This document shows, piece by piece, positions 35,240 through 46,879 of a stretch of 64,000 nt of DNA (the stretch's first letter is position 1; the number at the start of each line of letters is the position of its first letter). The notes beneath the pieces are model-generated. The model was not told where the DNA came from. It was given only the letters and a program-made list of their open reading frames with translations, and did no database searches. The position numbers and the translations under genes are program-made. The stretch covers positions 1-64,000 of the forward strand of contig CH003067.1 of assembly GCA_000149265.1 (NCBI GenBank). Reading direction: 5' to 3'. This stretch comes from Ciona savignyi (taxonomy: Eukaryota; Chordata; Ascidiacea; Phlebobranchia; Cionidae).

Positions 35240-36000
35240 ACTGTATACAGATATATAGATTCATGTCAATAGGGCTGTCTATTCCATGCATAAGTTGATC
35301 ATTAAAGTTGGAGCTTAAACCTTAATGGATACCCAGCATGCAGAACCAATTTTTAATCGCATCAACGATGAGGGAGGCTACAGTGTTAAGGGAATCACCT
35401 ATTTATTTCTACAACAAATAATACAAATGGTGTAGAGACCTATGACTTATGTAACTATCATTTTACTTCCATCAGGTTTGTTTATTTACCTGGTTGGTTA
35501 TGTGAATGTACATGAAATCCAAAAGCAAAACTGATAAAAGTTAATAATATAAAAGTTACATTAAGTCTGGGGTTGATTTGAAAATGTACAGTGGTATTGA
35601 GTTACAGAGTGCCTTTTAAGCGACAAGTTCCGTCAAGCAAAGGGGATTATCAACTGGTTATTTTCGGGACGAATAATTAAAAAATCGTTTTGACACATTC
35701 TGTCACTTATATAAAGGTCCTCAAAGACGGTTTATATTTTTTTAAATGAAGGTATTTAAAGATCATTTATTTAGCTCGACCGAACAGGAAATTATCGTCT
35801 ACAAAAGAAGTCACGAAGCACTTTTTGGTGACGGGTCCTTTGCACGACTGAACAAACAGCAAGTAAATAAACAGACAAACATCTTAATGATTAATTGGAC
35901 CTGTAATTTTTTTAATATGTATTACATTACGTATATTTCAACTAAGGCAAATTCCTTTACCTTTACTAGAATTTTAATTATAAAGGGTTAGTTATTCTGC
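35240..36000 (-). repeat. Peptide-gene unit that has lost its exons (relic)
   Basis: From the left are the family's 3' flank (TTATTTCTACAACAAATAAT, TTAAGTCTGGGG), then directly its upstream block in reverse (GACACATTCTGTCAC, TAGCTCGACCGAACAGGAAA, AATTATCGTCTAC, GTCACGAAGCACTTTTTGG). The coding exons and TATA region between them are gone. The unit at 46880-47560 shows the same joined structure. Confidence 0.65.
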
Positions 36001-36535
36001 TGTTTTTTAAATTACTAAAAATCTCCAAATAAATTCCGAGTTTTTATTACTCATATTTATATAATAAGGGTTTTAATCGTCGGTTCCCTGTCTTGACTTC
36101 TTTGTTCAAACATATATTTAGTGCAAGTAGTATCATTTGTATAAAACATTCTCCCGTTTCCTTAACCAATCTTACGTGTTAGTAAAAAATAGCGTCGTAA
36201 GAACTGGCTGGCATGAAATGGTTTTCTATCCCTATATTCAGTACCTTTGTCTAATCGGACGAATTTTTAGTTGTAGGAACGACCATGCCTGTACAAAATT
36301 TTGCAATTTTTTTATGACCAATTCACCAATTTTTCTAAATACCTGGCGCTTATGCAATTATTATTGTAACTGTGGCTTCAATTAGGTTTGTTTATTTATA
36401 ACATTAAAATCTATGCGAATGTACATGAAATCGTATTATCATACTGATAAGTGTTAACAATCTTACATTTACAATGAACTTGAAGGGGAAATGAAAAGGA
36501 AAAGTGGAAATGAGTTACAAAATGTTTTTAAACGA

Positions 36536-36878
36536 CTAGTTTTTAAACCCATATCTGCGAAGTGAAAGGAAACCTCCCCTTGGCAACCTTTCAATAGATC
36601 GTTTCACCCTTCCTTGGTTATCTGTGATCTCCTCATCAGCGGAAACAAAATCCAGCATCTCTTGATCTGCCGAACGTCTTTCTCGCTCCATCCTAATCGG
36701 CGATAAAAAAACATGAAGATTAGACTAGGTTTGCAAACAACTTTAAAAAAAATTAAATTCGAAAGGTGCGAATAATTGCGTAGAGGAAAACGACTTACTG
36801 ATTTTCCTGATCAGCAGCAATAACTTCAATAAACGCCACCAAGATGACAAAACATAGCAAAACCCGTATCGGTGACAT
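36536..36878 (-). CDS. Secreted peptide precursor, GFKN-tail branch (intact)
   Basis: Exons 36878-36799 and 36692-36536 on the minus strand, GT-AG, give 78 residues. The signal peptide is MSPIRVLLCFVILVAFIE; then AADQENQMERERR, an acidic spacer (SADQEMLDFVSADEEITDNQ) and RVKR. The C-terminal 20 residues start SIERLPRGGF and end LSLRRYGFKN, so the usual SSRNWIKN tail is replaced. At base level the tail is the same DNA read in another frame and restored before the stop. Net charge of the peptide is about +4. Confidence 0.8.
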
Positions 36879-36950
36879 CTCTTTATGTTGTACAATAAGT
36901 AAGTACTCAAGTAAACGACTTTTAAGACTGTTTATTTGGTCCAAAAACTT

Positions 36951-37110
36951 CTATATATATGTGGATTAGCGACTACATGGTCATTTCCGGAAAGATTCGT
37001 GCATAAACATTCTAATATTTTCTGTCACGAATTATTGTAATGATGAGACCAGTTTTTTTTAAATGCACATACTTAAAGGTACATTTATTTAGCCCAACCG
37101 AACAGGATAT
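36951..37110 (-). promoter_or_regulatory. Promoter block of the peptide gene starting at 36878
   Basis: The minus strand has the TATA box ATATATATAG (36951-36960), CTTTCCGGAAATGACC at about 36980-36997 and CCTGTTCGGTTGGGCTAAAT at about 37089-37108. Order and spacing match the other copies. Confidence 0.65.
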
Positions 37111-37999
37111 TGTCTTCTAAAAAAGTCACGAAGCACTTTTTGGTGACGTCCTTTGCACGACAGTGCAAACAACAAGTAAATAAACAGATACATATCTTAG
37201 TTGAAATATACGTAATGCAATATATATCAAAAAAGTGCAGGTCCAATTAATCATTAAGATGTGCGTCGATTCCCGTTAACTTTACTACAATTTAAATTAT
37301 GACGGATTGTTTCATTGGTTGTGCACGAGTTTGAAAATACTATGTTTTTTTAACTAAACACAACAAGTTGTTTTTGTCATCTTAATGATTGATTAAAATT
37401 TTCCGGAATATTAGTTAACAGGATGTATTTGCAAATATATGACAAAACACATAATTTCTTTTAAATAACATAAATAACAAGTTTACCAATGTATATGTGG
37501 TACGCAGCATGTAAAAAATTAACAAAGTTAACACGTGACATTCTCTTATTCCTTGGGAGTTTTTAGCCAAAAATGGGCTTTTTAAGTGCTGGCATATCGT
37601 ATGTATATGTATGTATCTTTGCATGTTCGTTTTTTTTCTGAATTACGGTATACATCCAAACAGAACACCTACTTTGAGTCATCCTAAAATTTGAGCGTAA
37701 TTTAAAAAAATGGTAATCGGCATACGACGTTAATCAGTCGATGAATTTATATTCTCCAGTCTAATTGGCCGGTATGGGAAGTCACGTACTTTGTTTATTA
37801 TGTCGATTGGCTGATGTAGCAGCTCACTATTATTACTTTTGTTTAATCGCGTCGTGGTAACCTTTACTAACTTCGACGGCATTTCGTTTTGCTTTAATTA
37901 CGATTCTGATCAGATTACCGTGCCTTTTCTAATTGTTACCTTGTGAGGTTTAAATAATGCTTCAAATGCACAAAAAGTCATAAAATCATGTTTTAATAT

Positions 38000-38213
38000 T
38001 TATTTATTTCGCTTAAATTCACACGTTGTACTTGTGGAACATGGCGATCTATCTTCCTGAAATAGAAAAGGGAAGTTTTTTAACTGATTAAATAACAAAA
38101 ATAATACAAAACTTGAAAAAAAGAATTTAAATATCTTCCGTCTATTTAAATCCGATGAAAACCAAATATGCAGGCGCCGCGTATAGTTTAAATTCAAAAT
38201 CAAATCAAATTAC
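38000..38213 (-). other. Possible 3' untranslated exon of the short secreted peptide gene
   Basis: The minus strand has a good acceptor (TTTTCTATTTCAG|GAAGATAG) at about 38060 and AATAAATAAAT near 38005-38015. The frame is already closed in the exon before, so this would be a spliced 3' UTR or an alternative end. Confidence 0.4.
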
Positions 38214-38219
38214 CTTTAA

Positions 38220-38876
38220 TTATGAAGACTTAACAATGTCATCAAATTTGAGTTCCAAATCAGCTGCAATAAAAATTGTTATAAAAAAGTGTTGTGTAAA
38301 CGGTCCGCGTTCTGAAGCTGTTACAACGAGTTAAAAAAGGTGCGAGAATTCCATAATTTCGTTTACAGTCAGAGAGGTACATAAGACTTAGACAGACTGG
38401 ATTAATGCTTTTAATTGAAACACACCCGGAGTGGTCGAGCGGTTTGAACCCAATACCTTTCAGCTGGCAGGTAAACGCATTGCTGGAGAACTAACCATCT
38501 ATTACAACAATTCAAAAGCAAAACGAAAATAGATTCGTATAAAGTATAAGGTAATTGAAGATCAACAAACCTAATAATAATACTTACACATGATCTGATC
38601 TCTAATGATTTGGCTTCTAAAACAATAAATGGAAATATTAGAAAACGCATCAACTTTAAAGTGTTAAAACTTCGACGAATGCATATTTAAAATAAACCTA
38701 TCAGTGTGAATGTAAATTGCCCATACATAAAAATTCCAAACAATGTTAAACTAGCGCAATAAAACTTACTCTTTCTCGTTCCACCAAAAGCTAATACGTC
38801 GTCGGTCGTAAGCGTTGGTTTGAGCGAAGACTTGCAGAAGAACAAGAACGAGAAGGATTGCAACTTTTCTTTCCAT
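38220..38876 (-). CDS. Short secreted peptide gene, three coding exons (unrecognised)
   Basis: On the minus strand, exons 38876-38770, 38616-38588 (only 29 bases) and 38263-38220 join in one frame with good GT-AG signals to give 59 residues. Residues 1-22 (MERKVAILLVLVLLQVFAQTNA) are a clear signal peptide. The mature part starts YDRRRISFWWNEKE, a basic stretch followed by Phe-Trp-Trp, and continues with an acidic amphipathic end (SDLELKFDDIVKSS). There are no cysteines and no obvious dibasic cleavage beyond the RRR. A TATA box (38926-38935, TATATAAATA on the minus strand) lies about 50 bp upstream of the start. I do not know the family; a hormone, pheromone or defence peptide would each fit. 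Each exon was found from splice signals and frame, not from homology. Confidence 0.6.
38430..38505 (-). repeat. tRNA-like fragment inside an intron
   Basis: The minus strand reads TTGGGTTCAAACCGCTCGAC near its end (B-box-like), preceded by TGCCAGCTGAAAGG. No full cloverleaf can be drawn; taken as repeat debris in intron 2 of the short secreted peptide gene. Confidence 0.35.
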
Positions 38877-38925
38877 TTCAGCTTTGCTTTGATACAAAAT
38901 TGTTTGTTTCGAGTTAAATCTCGTT

Positions 38926-38935
38926 ATTTATATAT
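38926..38935 (-). promoter_or_regulatory. TATA box of the short secreted peptide gene
   Basis: TATATAAATA on the minus strand, about 50 bp before the ATG at 38876, a suitable distance for a short 5' UTR. Confidence 0.6.
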
Positions 38936-39047
38936 AACTATGCGGAAGCACCAACGGGAAACACGTGGTACTCTCATACGAATGATTCCTTCTTTTCTTT
39001 CAACTACGAACTATTCCTTCTTTTCACTTACAGATCACGTGGTTTAG

Positions 39048-39494
39048 TTTCAAGTGTTAAGAAAATGCGCAATTTATGGTAGGTTCTTTATTTGTGGTTG
39101 TAACGAAATTCAATCGGTTGTCGTAACAAGTTGGTTGTCAATTTTTTACTCTCGATGTTATATGGTATATAATTTATTGATCTATACACTGTAGTTACAT
39201 TAGATTGTTTATTAATTAAGGTTTCTGTTTCCAAAAGGCCAAAACAGTTTATTCACACTGATCCAGCCCAATGCAATTTGATTTAAACAAAAGCCAAGTC
39301 TTTTTTTTAATTTTGTAATTTTATTTGAGTCCGCAAAGACTGGTTTGAAATTAGTTTACCACCAAAAAAGGTTGAATCACTGTTTTAAAGACCATCCTTT
39401 CCACCAAATCCTTTCACCATCCTTTTCCAGCAATTTGATGTTTCTGTCACAACATGTTTTGAACGCGTTTGAGCTGAACTTAAAGTATCTTAAA
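39048..39494. other. Intergenic stretch
   Basis: No gene or clear repeat recognised before the next transposon. Confidence 0.4.
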
Positions 39495-41225
39495 CTAGAG
39501 AGTGTCAACCATGTGTTTTACCACCACTATTTGTAAAACACATTTTGTATTATATATATACGAGTTTTTGCAAGCATAAACGTATGGGTCCCTGAGGTAA
39601 CAATCCGATCTTGTTATAAATGTTCATTACACAATATATGTTAATGCCTGATTTATGCACGTCAGATACATGTTATTCAATATTCCAGAAAGTTTTAACC
39701 GGACTGTCATAGTTTTGTTTCTGCAGGCATAAACGCATGGGTCCCATAGTTATTAAATCAAACTTCTTTTTCATGTGTAAGTAATAAAAGAATAAGCGTA
39801 TTAGATTTACGAACATTTTACCACAAATGTTTTAAATTTAAGCCACTTGTCAAGCGATGTAATAAAAGGAAGGTAAATTCCCAAAACAGCCTGATTGAGT
39901 TTTTCATTATATCGGGGAATTCCCCTGGGTTTAGAACATCTATTTCTGCTTTTACATATCTGAGTTATGTTATCTAAGTTGGATGTTTGATAATCTAACA
40001 AACAGTTTTAATCCGTTTTGGCGACTCCTTGTTGGAGATGTCGTCGCGATATGGCATGCTCGTTACAACCATGGTTTAAAAACAAATCATAATTTTAAGG
40101 GTATTTCCCTAGGTATTTTATTTCTCTTTACTCAATGGTACAATGGCGGATAGGGAAATAACATTTCAGCCGTTCAAGCGCTATGCCCAAAAAAAGCTAA
40201 CTTTTTTTTAAATATCAATTTGGTTTTTCATCTCCCAGGGGAGTTTTTCTGGGTATACTACGCAAAATTTTAGTTTCTACATATCTAGACCATGTTTTCT
40301 AACAGATGATAAAGTTTTTTTTTAGAAAAAAATACCGTTTTGGTTTTTCACCTCCCAGGGGAATTCCCCTGGATATATTACTCAAAATTTTGGTTTTTGC
40401 ATTTCTAGCCCATGTTGTCTAACAAATCACAAAGTTTTATTGCAATTTCTTTACCCCTTCTGGTAGATGTCGTAGCCACAAGCAATGCCTTCACTATCAT
40501 GATTTGAAAACAAAATCTTATTTTTAGGGTATTTCCCTAGGTAATTCTTTAAAGTTTTCTTATTGTTATATCAGTGGCTAATGCACTTATACTTCATTAA
40601 ATATAATTAAAGTTGGAGTTGCCGTTCAAGCGCCGTGCCCAAAAATGCTAACTTTTTAGAAAAAAATACCGTTTTGGTTTTTGACCTTCCATGGAAATTC
40701 TCCTGGGTATATACCCCAACATTTTTAGTTTCTGCATATCTATACCACGTTGTCTAACAAATGTCAAAGTTTCATTGCAATTCCATTACCCCTTTCGGTA
40801 GATGTTGGAGCCACAAGCCATGCCTATCACTATCATGATTTAGAAACAAATCTTTATTTTTAAGGTATTTCCCTAGGTAAATATTTTGTGTCTTCTAATT
40901 CGTAAAGAAGTGGCTAACACACTATTATTTTACCAAATTTGATCCTAATTGGATCAGCCGTTCAAGCGTTATGCCCAAAAATGCTAAATTTTTAGAAAAA
41001 ATACCGTTTTGTTTTTTTACCTCCCAGGGGAATTCCCCTTGGTATATAACTCAAAATTTTAGTTTCTGCATATCTATACCATGGGTTCTAACAAACGACA
41101 AAGTTTCGTTGCGATTCCATTACGCTTTCTGGTAGATGTCGGAGCCACAACCCATGTCTGTCAAACCTTTAACGAAAAAAAAAGAAAAAAAAACGGACAA
41201 AAACAATTTTTTCAAATGGGACCCA
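39495..41225 (-). mobile_element. Helentron/Helitron-like element, minus orientation
   Basis: The 3' end is at the left (CTAGAGAGTGTCAACC after TAAA) and the 5' hairpin end at the right (GGGACCCATAATTT). It holds diverged tandem units with GGGGAATTCCCC palindromes near 39913, 40358 and 41026. A second copy of the subterminal CATGGGTCCCATAGTTAT near 39735 suggests an internal duplication of the 3' region. Confidence 0.75.
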
Positions 41226-42484
41226 TAATTTTATTTAAATCAAATTTAGTCGGTAGGTTAGATAAATCCTTTATTGATTTGCGGATGGGCAATTAAACAT
41301 GAGAAATGAAATACTGAAGCTGTGCGATGAATAGACAGTTATTAATTGCGCTTATTTTCAAAAGTATAATAACATACGACCCTCCACACCATGAATATCT
41401 GCAAAGATAATTTCTCCTGGTCTCTAAACGATAGATTCAGATCGAACAAAATCTTAAAATTAAGCTGATAAAGAATGTATAGTTTCTAACCTAACCGACC
41501 AAATTTCACTTAAATAAAATTTAAGATAGTTTCAGTTCAGCTCAAACGCATTCAAAACATGTTGTGAAAGAACCATCAAGTTGACGAATAGACATTCAGG
41601 AAACTCTACATCCTTCAAGAGCAATCTATGACTGTCCACTCATCGCATAGCTTCAGAATTTCATTTCTCATGGTTAAATGTCCACTCCCATAACTTAACA
41701 CAAACAGGTGTTGCCAAACAAAATGGAAAAAGAAGAATACATACATAACACAACAACGTCAATAGTACATGATCCTTAATACACTTGTATTTAAAACGAA
41801 ACAAAATTGCATGTATTTAAAAGAATGCATTGGTTGTATAATATAATGACTTGTAAAAATGCATTGTCTTTGGTTTTATATTCGGGCGTATAAAGATGGT
41901 AAGAAGGATCGTATTTAAATATACTTTTTAAAAGAAGCCCATTAATGATTGTCTACTTATCACATAGCTTAAATATTTCATATTTAATGGTTAATTGTTT
42001 ATCCTTACAACTTAATACAACATAGGTGGTGCCGACGTCACGTTTTTCCCCAATGGGATCTTGCTGCGTTAAAGCGTAATTAGTTATATAGAAACCAAAG
42101 AAAATGGAAAAGGAGATTGTAATTAAAATACAATAATGTCAATAATACATGACACTTGATACAATTGTCGTTACAACGAAATCAACTTGCGTGGAGTTAA
42201 AAGCATTAATTGGTTGCGTCATTTGAAGACTTTGTGGAAAGATATCTAAAACAATCTAAATCTTTAGAACAATATAAATAACCAAACCAAATATCAAGCA
42301 CTGTGTGTAATTTACCGAAGATAAATTCAGCAAAAAATGCGGTTTCTTTCACAAAAACAGTAAAGTTTTTGTATGCTATATTTTAATAATCCACAATTAT
42401 AGCAGTCCGCATAAACTTAATGAAATGTTGGATAACACGTACCTGCCGTGCACATATCTGACAATAACATATATTGTGTAATGA
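41226..42484. repeat. Inverted and tandem repeats without genes
   Basis: An inverted pair of about 42 bp (41298-41339, CATGAGAAATGAAATACTG; 41631-41672 reversed) encloses about 290 bases. A second pair (about 41228-41265 and 41490-41527) is interleaved with it. A block starting at about 41631 is repeated in the same direction at about 41945. This may be remains of another DNA transposon; no gene is seen. Confidence 0.5.
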
Positions 42485-42668
42485 ACATGGATAACAAGAT
42501 TGAATTATTACCTCAGGTACCCATGCGTTTATGGTTGCAGAAACAAATTACATGCTCATGATATAAAATACACCAAATATGGTGAGGGACCCTGCTTGCA
42601 TAAACACATAGCATACAAATTGTGTTTTTAAAATAATAGTGGTTAAGCTTGTGGTTGACACTCTCCAG
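42485..42668 (+). mobile_element. Solo 3' end of the Helentron-like family
   Basis: GGTACCCATGCGTTTATGG to GTGGTTGACACTCTCCAG, followed by TT. The rest of the element is absent. Confidence 0.6.
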
Positions 42669-43470
42669 TTGATTGTGGTATTTCATGTTGGTGTGCATTG
42701 TACTTGTTGTATTTCAAGAGTGTAGTGTCTTGTATTCTTGTTATGCAGTGGTGTGCCCTGTAGTTGTGGTATACGCCTAGGTCCTTTACCGGGGTGTGGT
42801 ACTACTTATTTTTATATGCCTTAGTTGCGTGCCTTTTATTTGTGGAATGTTTGGGCGGTACCCTGTTTTGTTCAGTTTTTGCTCTTTTATTACATTAAAG
42901 AAGTATACCACTTTAAACAGGCCAGTAAATACGCACGGTATAAAGGAAAAAGAAAGTTTGGAACCGTTTGAAAAAACACACACTTAGAAGGCATTTAATT
43001 GCGTTCAAAGTTCTTTTAACACTTAGAGGGGACTTTATTGCAATGCACTTTCTTTATAGACTGACTTCAAATACAGGACATACCACACAGGTATACAACA
43101 AGTGTAAAGGGCACAATCAAAGAATACCACAAAGACAGGACATACCCCTCCATACTACAAATACAGTACATAATCCCCAGGCTTTCCACAAATACAGTGC
43201 TCACTGCCTAGTCACATTATAAAAACGGTTCCCAAACCACAAGCATTCCACTAATACAGTGCACGCCCCAAGGCATTTCACGAATACAGTGCGCACTTCC
43301 CTAACATATAACAAGTATAGTACACACCCCCGGAGGTGCACAACAAGTACAAAGTCCAACGTACAGGTTCACCATAAATAAAATACGCACTCCCAAGATA
43401 TACCATTAATACAGGCCGCACCAGGCATACTACGAATACAGTACGCATCCCAAGTATTTGGAGCCTCTTT
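42669..43470. repeat. Degenerate 30-bp minisatellite arranged as two opposed arrays
   Basis: From about 43060 to 43460, units like ACCACAAATACAGTACACACCCC recur every 30 bases or so, heavily diverged. From about 42669 to 42860 the reverse complement (TTGTGGTAT...GTGCCCTGTAG) recurs. No gene is seen to 43680. Confidence 0.6.
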
Positions 43471-43689
43471 ATATACCTACTGTAAGCTATCAATAAACCT
43501 CGTATATATTAACTGCACCACACAATATTTATAAAAAAAAATGCCACACAATATTTATAAACTGTCTTGAAGGGAACAAAGACTGTATTACTGTCAATTC
43601 TCTAGTAACATTTCACCACCAGAATAGAAAGTCTAAACGCTTGACTCTTGAGCGGGCGTTTCCAGCAGATACAGCAAGCATAGTATTTA

Positions 43690-43880
43690 CCGCCAGCACA
43701 TAAAACCAAGTCATGCAATGGACGCTACACACTAGAAGTACTTAGTTACTTTTTTAGACAATAACTTCCTGTTCCGTTGGACTAAATACGTAAAAATTTA
43801 AACATGTGCATTCATATTGAAAACCCGGTCTCGCCGGACCTTTAGTTCGCCGTATTAAAACCCGGTCTAGTTCGTGAAAG
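43690..43880 (+). repeat. Upstream block of a lost peptide-gene unit
   Basis: GTCATGCAATGGACGC, AGACAATAACTTCCTGTTCC, GGACTAAATACGT and TCTCGCCGGACCTTTAGTTC match the region upstream of the peptide genes on the plus strand. It contains a short internal duplication (AAAACCCGGTCT, twice). A SINE and a transposon take the place of the gene. Confidence 0.65.
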
Positions 43881-44004
43881 ATTATACAGATAAAAAATTA
43901 TAACAATTTGTAGGACCAAACAACCGATAAAAATATATAACAATTTGTAGGACGAAAACAACAAGTTTTTAAATAAACAAACTGAAATAAATATAGAGGA
44001 CGCG

Positions 44005-44255
44005 GTTAACACACGGGCAATCGTCAGATCACCTCGCGCCCACCGTCGGGTTACCGGAGCTATTGCAGTGTGTTGTGTATGATATAACAAACGTTCATTC
44101 AATTTGGTAAATCCCATTAATTCGCTTGGTTCGGGCATTGTTTGTTAAGTGCTTGGCCATGGACACGACCACTAGCTATAGCGACCAGTTGCGTACATGC
44201 AACCTTTCGGTTGAAAGGCGTCGCACTAATCCACCGAGCGATCGGTCGAACGTTG
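44005..44255 (-). repeat. SINE
   Basis: Minus-strand copy from GCGGTTAACACACGGGC to a head reading CGATCGCTCGGTGGATTAGT on the minus strand; the ATCC tail is lost. Confidence 0.8.
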
Positions 44256-44582
44256 TTGTTTGTATAGTGCAGGGGTCGGCAACCTTTTCATAGTCGCGGA
44301 CCAAAACCAAACTCATAATGATCTCGGCGGGCCGTAATAAATTTCTCAACTCCACATCAACTTTTATACGCTTTGTTAACATTTTAAGATTGCAAAATCC
44401 ATTAGAAAAATATATGTTTACTACCTAGTATTATTTATTGTACAGGACTTTAGTTAGTAAAGAACATGATGCAAACACATATGAAATAGCAAAAACGATG
44501 TATGTTGTGTCATAATGTTACATGTCATAATATGTGTCATAACGTCATAATGTCATAAAATTACAATTGGATTGCTTCTTCT

Positions 44583-46610
44583 CTCACTGTTAATGCGAGA
44601 GTTTTTGTTGATTTAGATTATTATTTCCTGTTTTCTATGACGTCATTATTTTCTCTCATTTGCCTTTTTATCCTTTGTTCTCTTTGTTTTGTACACGTGT
44701 AAGGCGTGGCTTTAGTTTATTTCTTTAGTATTTTCGGTGACCTTTTTAGTTGTACGTGAGTCCGTGGTGAAACGACCATAAGCGTTGAAAATAGTCAAAG
44801 CGATTGTGTTAAATAGAAAGTAAGATTAATCTGTAGTGAACGGATTGACCTGCCTAATCCCCCAAACTCAGGTATTTAATTTATATTCTTTTGTGTTCAT
44901 TATTTATTGTTTCGTATTATTTATATTGTGTTCATTTGTTTCAGTTACCGCATTACCGCATTCAATAAACTTCGCTGAAGAAAAGCGCGTAACTGCTAAG
45001 GGGCAATAAGGCAAACTCAGAACAGTAACTGAGTGGATTGGCAATTTAACTACACATGATGGAGACGAAATTGCCCAAAGAAAGCAGCGCGTCGTTTGAG
45101 GCTGAAACAAATCAGCAGACGCGAGACTCACAAGCAGTGGCCCGAAGTGATGAGACAGACGTGGCGATGCAGAACTTAGCTGGAGAAGAAAATGTAACAA
45201 CACGGAAACATCGACATCGAGACAACGAACTTAATAATGGGGATAACTATGAAAGTTGGAACCAAATGGAAGGTGAACTAAACGATAAATTAGACTTACT
45301 GGATATGGCCATAATTGGAAATGATTTTGTCGGAGTGCAAAATGCGAGTTATAATTTATCATCGATAAAGTCAAACATGGAAACGATCATAGAGAAACTC
45401 GATTCAACCGAACGCGAAACGTTAGGGTTCGAGGATCACCAAATGCCAGGAACTTTTAGCTAAAGCTAAGCAAGAGGCAAAAATAACTGTGATTCAGCTT
45501 CGACAAGAAAGAATCTCCTTGAAATCCAACTCCTACAAAAGTTCAACCTGCAAACGTTCAAGTCGAAAGGGTGAGTCCGCGGAAGAAATGATAAAAAAGG
45601 AGCGTTACAAACAAAATATCGCTGCTGCTGGTTTAAAAGCAAAACTCGCTTTCACTAGGAAACTAAATGAACTAGAATTGGCAAAAATGCAAGCCGATAA
45701 AGATGTATCTTTAAATCGCATTTCCTGTAAAATCGCAGAAAATGACGCCCGAGCATCGGCTTGTCTGGAAGCGGAAAAGATTGAAAATCCTTTTGGAATA
45801 AGACCAGAGGATATTTTAAAGTTGCCACCTGTAAACAAATGTACGTCGGTTTGCGAACAAATGAACCATGCCGAACACACGTCAATTCCTCAGGCGGCAG
45901 AGAGCGTCCTTGCAACGACAACAGCGGGACACGAACGAATCGCTCCGAAAAGCACCTTTAATTACAATGCACCACTTCCAATAACCACTTTACCCTCTGT
46001 TTCATATAGATTACCTGATATAAAAGTGGATGTATTCGACGGCACCGCAATCAAGTTTCCATCGTGGGAAACGGCATTCGATGCACTGATAGAGGCGAGA
46101 TCAAGTTGCGTTGCACAGAAACTTAATCTCCTACAACAACACTTAAGAGGTGAACCAAAGGAAGTAGTTGATGTTTTTTTCTGTTGCAATCGGAAGAAGC
46201 GTATGAGGCCGCAAGATCAACTCTTAAAAAGAGGTATGGAAACGAATGCGTTATTAGCAAAGCGTTTACCGATAAGCTATATTCCTGGCCACCAATTCAC
46301 CATTCTGATTCATTGGGTCTCAGACGATTTTCGGACTTTTTAATTCAAGTACTTACTGCTAAGAACAAAATTGCAAGCTTAAATATTTTGGATTATCCGA
46401 CCGAAAGTACAAAAATAATTTCACGACTTCCACTCTTCATAGCATCACGATGGTATTTAATTTATATTCTTTTGTGTTCATTATTTATTGTTTCGTATTA
46501 TTTATATTGTGTTCATTTGTTTCAGTTACCGCATTACCGCATTCAATAAACTTCGCTGAAGAAAAGCGCGTAACTGCTAAGGGGCAATAAGGCAAATTCA
46601 GAACACTCAC
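44583..46610 (+). mobile_element. BEL/Pao-type LTR element, gag only, 5-bp target duplication CTCAC
   Basis: The 5' LTR is 44588-45024 (TGTTAATGCGAG ... CTCAGAACA). The 3' LTR is truncated to its last 154 bases (46452-46605, ending TTCAGAACA). CTCAC flanks both sides (44583-44587, 46606-46610), and the other hAT copy gives the empty site. The element lies inside the hAT element, so it inserted later. Protease, polymerase and envelope-like regions are absent. Confidence 0.85.
45056..46450 (+). pseudogene. Frameshifted gag of the BEL/Pao-type element
   Basis: Three overlapping open stretches (45056-45463, 45489 to about 46180, about 46184-46450) continue one another in shifting frames. The first is acidic and coiled-coil-like. 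The second has a charged helical region and the start of the retroviral-type gag domain of this superfamily (LPDIKVDVFDG, KFPSWETAFDALIEA). The third continues it (EAYEAARSTLKKRYGN). The end is lost where the truncated LTR is joined. The LTRs are still nearly identical, so the shifts may be fairly recent. Confidence 0.75.
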
Positions 46611-46879
46611 TAACCCATGCCAACAAACACATACACTTATTGGCTTCTCTCAAAGCATTTTCTTTGTCTGCACGCACACATTCTCAATAGACACGGTCAG
46701 GCACGTTTTTTATTATTGCCGCATAGATTGTTGAAATTTATCAAAATCTAAGATTGCAGATGACACAATGGGCCGCATTCTTTAATACTTCAGTGAGATG
46801 TCTTGGGCCGAATGATTTTGCTTGGCGGGCCGGATGCGGCCCGCGGGCCGTAGGTTGCCGACCCCTGGTATAGTGTATA

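Larger units (their letters stand above)
44280..46867. mobile_element. hAT-type non-autonomous element carrying a nested LTR element
   Basis: Ends CAGGGGTCGGCAACCT and AGGTTGCCGACCCCTG form terminal inverted repeats, and the flanks GTATAGTG (44272-44279 and 46868-46875) are a perfect 8-bp target duplication, as expected for hAT transposases. Without the nested insert it is comparable to the 551-bp copy at 50259-50809. No transposase is encoded. Confidence 0.9.

Noticed and set aside
41081-41296. Plus-strand frame at the end of the 39495-41225 element
   Set aside because: Same cause: the transposon unit and its A-rich terminus read through.
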